Shown here one piece after another: positions 61,150-64,000 of a DNA stretch of 64,000 bases. This DNA is from Meghimatium bilineatum. Taxonomy: Eukaryota > Mollusca > Gastropoda > Stylommatophora > Philomycidae. The notes under the pieces were generated by a model. That model saw nothing but the letters and a program-made list of their open reading frames with translations, was not told the DNA's origin and did no database searches. Location: NCBI GenBank assembly GCA_034231615.1, contig CM067298.1, positions 61,844,387-61,908,386 of the forward strand, written 5' to 3'. Position 1 is the stretch's first letter. Every line of letters begins with the position of its first letter. The position numbers and the translations under genes are program-made.

Positions 61150-62035
61150 ATGTTTATTTATTATGGATGGGTCGGGCCAAGGATACCGTTAAACATATCT
61201 GCGCCCCAGAAGACATAGCTCCTGGTGAGGAATGGATACCTATTCCTACGTTCTTTTAAGAGGCAGTCAAGACCGTTGTTACACTCAACAGAGAGTGCAA
61301 GAAACACAGCCACGTAAGCGTGGATGCTGAGGTCAAGGCACTAATATGTGAGAATGCAGATGATTCAGATGTTGTAATTTGCACGGACGGGTCGGTCATC
61401 CGTCACCAGTGATGCGCATGGGCCTTTGCTGTCAGATCAAAAGGGGAAACAGTACACGAAGCTAGTGGTGCCTTTACCGCAACAACGAGCGGTCTAACTA
61501 TGGAAGTATTTGCTGTAACGCAGGCACTTTACTGGCTGGAGTCACAAACCTATTCCCATGCTTGCATACTAAGTGATTCACTGAATAAGATTCAGAAAGT
61601 CCAAATAGGTGATGTATGTAGGAAATGGGCGGAGACATTGGACAGAGCTAAAATGCGGGCATCACCATGAAAACTCATGCTTATTTTTGTCCCCGGACAT
61701 GCGAGTGTCAACAAATTAGCTGAAAAATTAGCTAGTCTCGCCACCACAGCAGACGGTCAGCCTATGGACTGAGCAGACATACTCACTGCTCTTCGTGAGA
61801 CCTCACAATCAGAGGATTTTGAGATGAATAAGCATAAGTCAATATCAAGAATGCAAGAATTGGGAGTGAGGATAGGCGTGGCCCGAAGAGAACCCTTAAC
61901 AAAGATTTCAAAAAGAGTAGTGAACCAACATAAAACCAGAACCATCAGCCGTTATACCCTGAGAGATTTACTGAAGTTGAGATTGGAGTACTTATGGATG
62001 TGTCCGGTGTGTGAAGATGATAATCAACATACCTA
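61150..62035 (+). mobile_element. I-like LINE RNase H end, inserted in minisatellite
   Basis: Frames encode V-V-I-C-T-D-G-S-V, TMEVFAVTQALYWLESQTYS, V-P-G-H-A-S-V-N-K-L-A-E, then KHKSISRMQELGVRIGVARR and L-E-Y-L-W-M-C-P-V-C. It is the 3' part of the family at 43660-46795 (frame broken by stops). Confidence 0.85.
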
Positions 62036-62039
62036 ATAC

Positions 62040-62105
62040 CTAATAATGTTTATTTATTTCAGGAAATCAATGTTGATGCATATTTATTTGAAGAAAGACA
62101 CTATT
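62040..62105. repeat. Minisatellite, right part
   Basis: TATTTCAGGAAATCAATGTTGA and TTTGAAGAAAGACAC continue the split array. Confidence 0.65.
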
Positions 62106-62372
62106 GTAGTAACTCAGTTAATTTCTTTGAAGTGTGAGCTGAAGTATTTTGTTTAAGCATATATGGTACTATAACTCTTCATCTGTGAAATCATACACAC
62201 ACAAAATAGATTATTGTTATATTAACTCGTGGAACAAACATGAACATATACGAGTAACCAGTTGCTTGATGACACATGATTTGATCACACAGAAGTATCT
62301 AACATGACAGCATGTATGACATCTAGTGCCAATATTTATAATCAGACTTGTCATAAAAGTGTAGATGATTAC

Positions 62373-62526
62373 CTTGATGAGAAGTGCCTGGAATGAGAAT
62401 CGTGGGAACCCATTGATAATACTCGACCTCTGCATGTAGGGGTTTCTCGGGTGCATGCGGTACAGGAGCGTCAAAAGGAACGTAATGTGTGTTGGAGACC
62501 CAACATACGTTATTGGTATAGTCAAC
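62373..62526 (-). pseudogene. Innexin exon, loop 1 to TM2
   Basis: Acceptor CATCTTCTGTAG and donor GTAATC. The exon is 154 nt, where 153 would keep frame. The extra base lies in the ATTCTCATTCCAG stretch, after which F-Q-A-L-L-I-K is read in the shifted frame and joins in phase 0 to the next exon. Confidence 0.82.
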
Positions 62527-62639
62527 CTACAGAAGATGAAGGATGATCAGAAGGTAAGTGATGTATGATGACAATTGTAATGATATTGATGTGTTGGTAA
62601 ACGTTCATATTGCTAGTTCATTTCTTGATCAATGTTTTA

Positions 62640-63115
62640 GTGATTCATGAAATTTTAAGTGACACCTGGTAACAGGTGTCACTTCTTGAAACACATTATA
62701 TAATTTGGAAATAAATCATCAAATGTTATATGGGTTGCATCCGGTGACGTGTCATTTCTTGAAACAACTTATTGTCTATTGTCTTTCCCCAGGTCAATGA
62801 TTGTTGATCGCATTCACACTTGCCGTTCTGCGTAGGGGTGGTTCTTAAGCTGTCATTTCGAGGCCAGATGTGTTGCCAAGGGTATGAATGAATATTAGCA
62901 CACAGATTCTCCTATCGAATTGCTAGGTTTGTCATAGAAGCTGACGCGGCAGGAGCACGAAAGTTACACCATCAAGCCCACCATGTTGGCCAGGTTTTTT
63001 CTTGAAACAACTTATACAATTTGGAAATAATTCATCAAACGGTATATGGGTTGCAGCTGGTGACAGGTGTCACTTCTTGGAACACCTTATACAATTTGGA
63101 AAGAAGACTGACTGA
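62640..63115. repeat. Diverged direct repeats
   Basis: TATGGGTTGCATCCGGTGAC, TATGGGTTGCAGCTGGTGAC and CAGGTGTCACTTCTTG recur at about 62670, 62730 and 63050, each near AATTTGGAAATAA. Unclassified. Confidence 0.55.
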
Positions 63116-63149
63116 ATAAAAAAAATTCACGACCTCCATTATTTCTATG

Positions 63150-63240
63150 TAATAACTCTGATATAACCAAATTGCACTAACGTCCACGGTTGAAAAGAGT
63201 GTACTTCACCACAAGAATTACAGTTTACTCAATCTAACCA
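63150..63240 (-). repeat. SINE tail
   Basis: CTCTGATATAACCAAATTGC to ACAGTTT matches 17630-17705, the non-tRNA end of that SINE. Confidence 0.5.
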
Positions 63241-63452
63241 CAGAAATATAACTGTTGATGTGTAGGAACGGTTTGATTAGTGAAATTAATAATAGGTATG
63301 ATTGCTGGTTATTATCATCCCACGAGTTCATAGGTGCTCCGATTCCAGTTTCAACAAATCCATCAGAGTGTAGAGGCTGACAGTTCCAGTTATGTACGAG
63401 CTGGTCCAATCTTTACAGCAATCTCATGCTCAGAGTAATTCAGTGTAGATTA

Positions 63453-63674
63453 TTACACAATTTCTGTTGTGTTATTGTAAATGAGTGTCCTGGCTTCAGC
63501 AGTGTTATTGTCAATGAGTGCCCTGTCTTCTGCATTCATTAGTACTGGATTTTTTCCTCTGCAGCTTCGTCCGAGTGTGATCACTGCAGAGAAGGCACCA
63601 TGTAATGCAAGCGGAGTGGATACCCACTCCTCCAGGATCAATGTAATTATGATAACATACTTAAAAGATGTCAT
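63453..63674 (-). CDS. Small secreted-type ORF, unknown family
   Basis: A 73-codon ATG frame starts MTSFKYVIIITLILEEW, a plausible signal peptide cleaved near V-S-T-P-L-A. The mature part has one Cys (G-R-S-C-R-G-K-N), then a degenerate internal duplication, D-R-A-L-I-D-N-N-T-A-E-A followed by R-T-L-I-Y-N-N-T-T-E-I, with N-N-T sequons. It lies 0.9 kb upstream of the innexin exon on the same strand and could be a first exon, a standalone peptide gene, or a chance frame. Confidence 0.35.
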   Translation of the reverse strand: MTSFKYVIIITLILEEWVSTPLALHGAFSAVITLGRSCRGKNPVLMNAEDRALIDNNTAEARTLIYNNTTEIV

Positions 63675-64000
63675 CTTCTGCCTGATCTGCCTCTTTTAAG
63701 AAGGAAGCCTTTCATCTTACTGAGGTAAAAGCCAGGGGCAGATCTTATCATCACTTTTTTTTTAAAATGCTCTCGAGCTCGTTCTGTTAGCTACAGTTGA
63801 GGGAATCAAGGAGATATCTTATCTCTACACTTGGTGTATCCTTTGTACATCTGAAGATGATGCGAATGTCATCGTTCTGAATCTTGTCCAGCGTATTAAT
63901 AATTGTGAGTATGGTACAAACATATTCTATATTAAGGAAAAGTTAACATGATTAAATTAGGGATAAAAATTCATCATTGCATCATGGGCAAAAACTATGT

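Larger units (their letters stand above)
49692..62526 (-). pseudogene. Innexin pseudogene (two exons visible)
   Basis: Innexins are four-pass gap-junction channel subunits. The exon at 62526-62373 encodes extracellular loop 1 and the start of TM2 (YTNNVCWVSNTHYVP, EYYQWVPTIL). The exon at 50532-49692 encodes the cytoplasmic loop, TM3 (KRYGNYLVTLYMIIKLLY), loop 2 with its cysteines, TM4 (FNFIWFWLIFVASLSAF) and the C-terminus (DGIFVLRLVGKNANVV). Four lesions are visible: a one-base shift between WVPTIL and FQALLIK; TGA at 50137-50139; a one-base shift at an A7 run near 49880; and TAG inside the Y-L-R-*-D-G-I-F motif. Introns are retained, so this is an unprocessed copy. The N-terminal TM1 exon was not found in the window. 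Sequencing error could explain the A7 shift but hardly all four lesions. Confidence 0.85.

Noticed and set aside
62530..64000. Innexin N-terminal (TM1) exon
   Set aside because: No frame with the Q-Y-V-G-x-P-I-x-C-W signature was found upstream on the minus strand; it is either outside the window or lost.

Overview
This is a 64 kb window of AT-rich, intron-bearing animal DNA in which most sequence is decayed transposable elements. An innexin locus plus lineage-typical LINEs, hAT elements, a Helitron remnant and tRNA-derived SINEs point to a lophotrochozoan invertebrate, most likely a mollusc and perhaps a gastropod. That placement is inference; no species marker was identified. No bacterial-style operons are present, and most long open frames are LINE debris.

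The main result is a pair of head-to-tail paralogous genes on the minus strand that single-frame ORF listing hides because they are split into short exons. Gene B spans 18228 down to 8798 and gene A spans 35168 down to 26895. Each has four coding exons joined by canonical GT-AG introns in identical phases (1, 0, 0). Exon sizes match almost exactly: 46, 206/209, 96 and 321 nt. Each encodes a secreted protein of 222/223 residues with a signal peptide, four shared cysteines, shared N-glycosylation sequons and several amphipathic helices. Last-exon identity is 60 of 106 residues, counted by eye. I do not recognise the family. The layout resembles class I helical cytokines, so I propose an undescribed cytokine-like or hormone-like pair. 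Both genes have a TATA box about 120-130 bp upstream of the ATG, and gene A also has a kappaB-like site.

At the right, exons of an innexin lie on the minus strand (62526-62373 and 50532-49692), separated by a 12 kb repeat-filled intron. They carry two frameshifts and two in-frame stops, so this looks like an unprocessed innexin pseudogene. A small secreted-type ORF lies upstream of it (63674-63453).

Mobile DNA by region: 1-7.5 kb holds LINE fragments, a small hAT MITE and one LINE nested inside another. 9.6-11.7 kb, inside intron 3 of gene B, holds an I/Jockey-like RT. 15.0-19.4 kb holds LINE 3' ends, a 588-bp hAT MITE with a perfect 8-bp target duplication, and minisatellites. 21-28 kb holds LINEs and a tRNA-SINE. 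29.9-39.6 kb holds LINE fragments, inverted-repeat MITEs, AGT microsatellites and a Helitron piece. 40.6-47.1 kb is one ZBED5-like hAT element, delimited by inverted repeats and an 8-bp target duplication, with LINEs inserted in it. 48-62 kb holds more LINEs and a minisatellite split by two LINE insertions.
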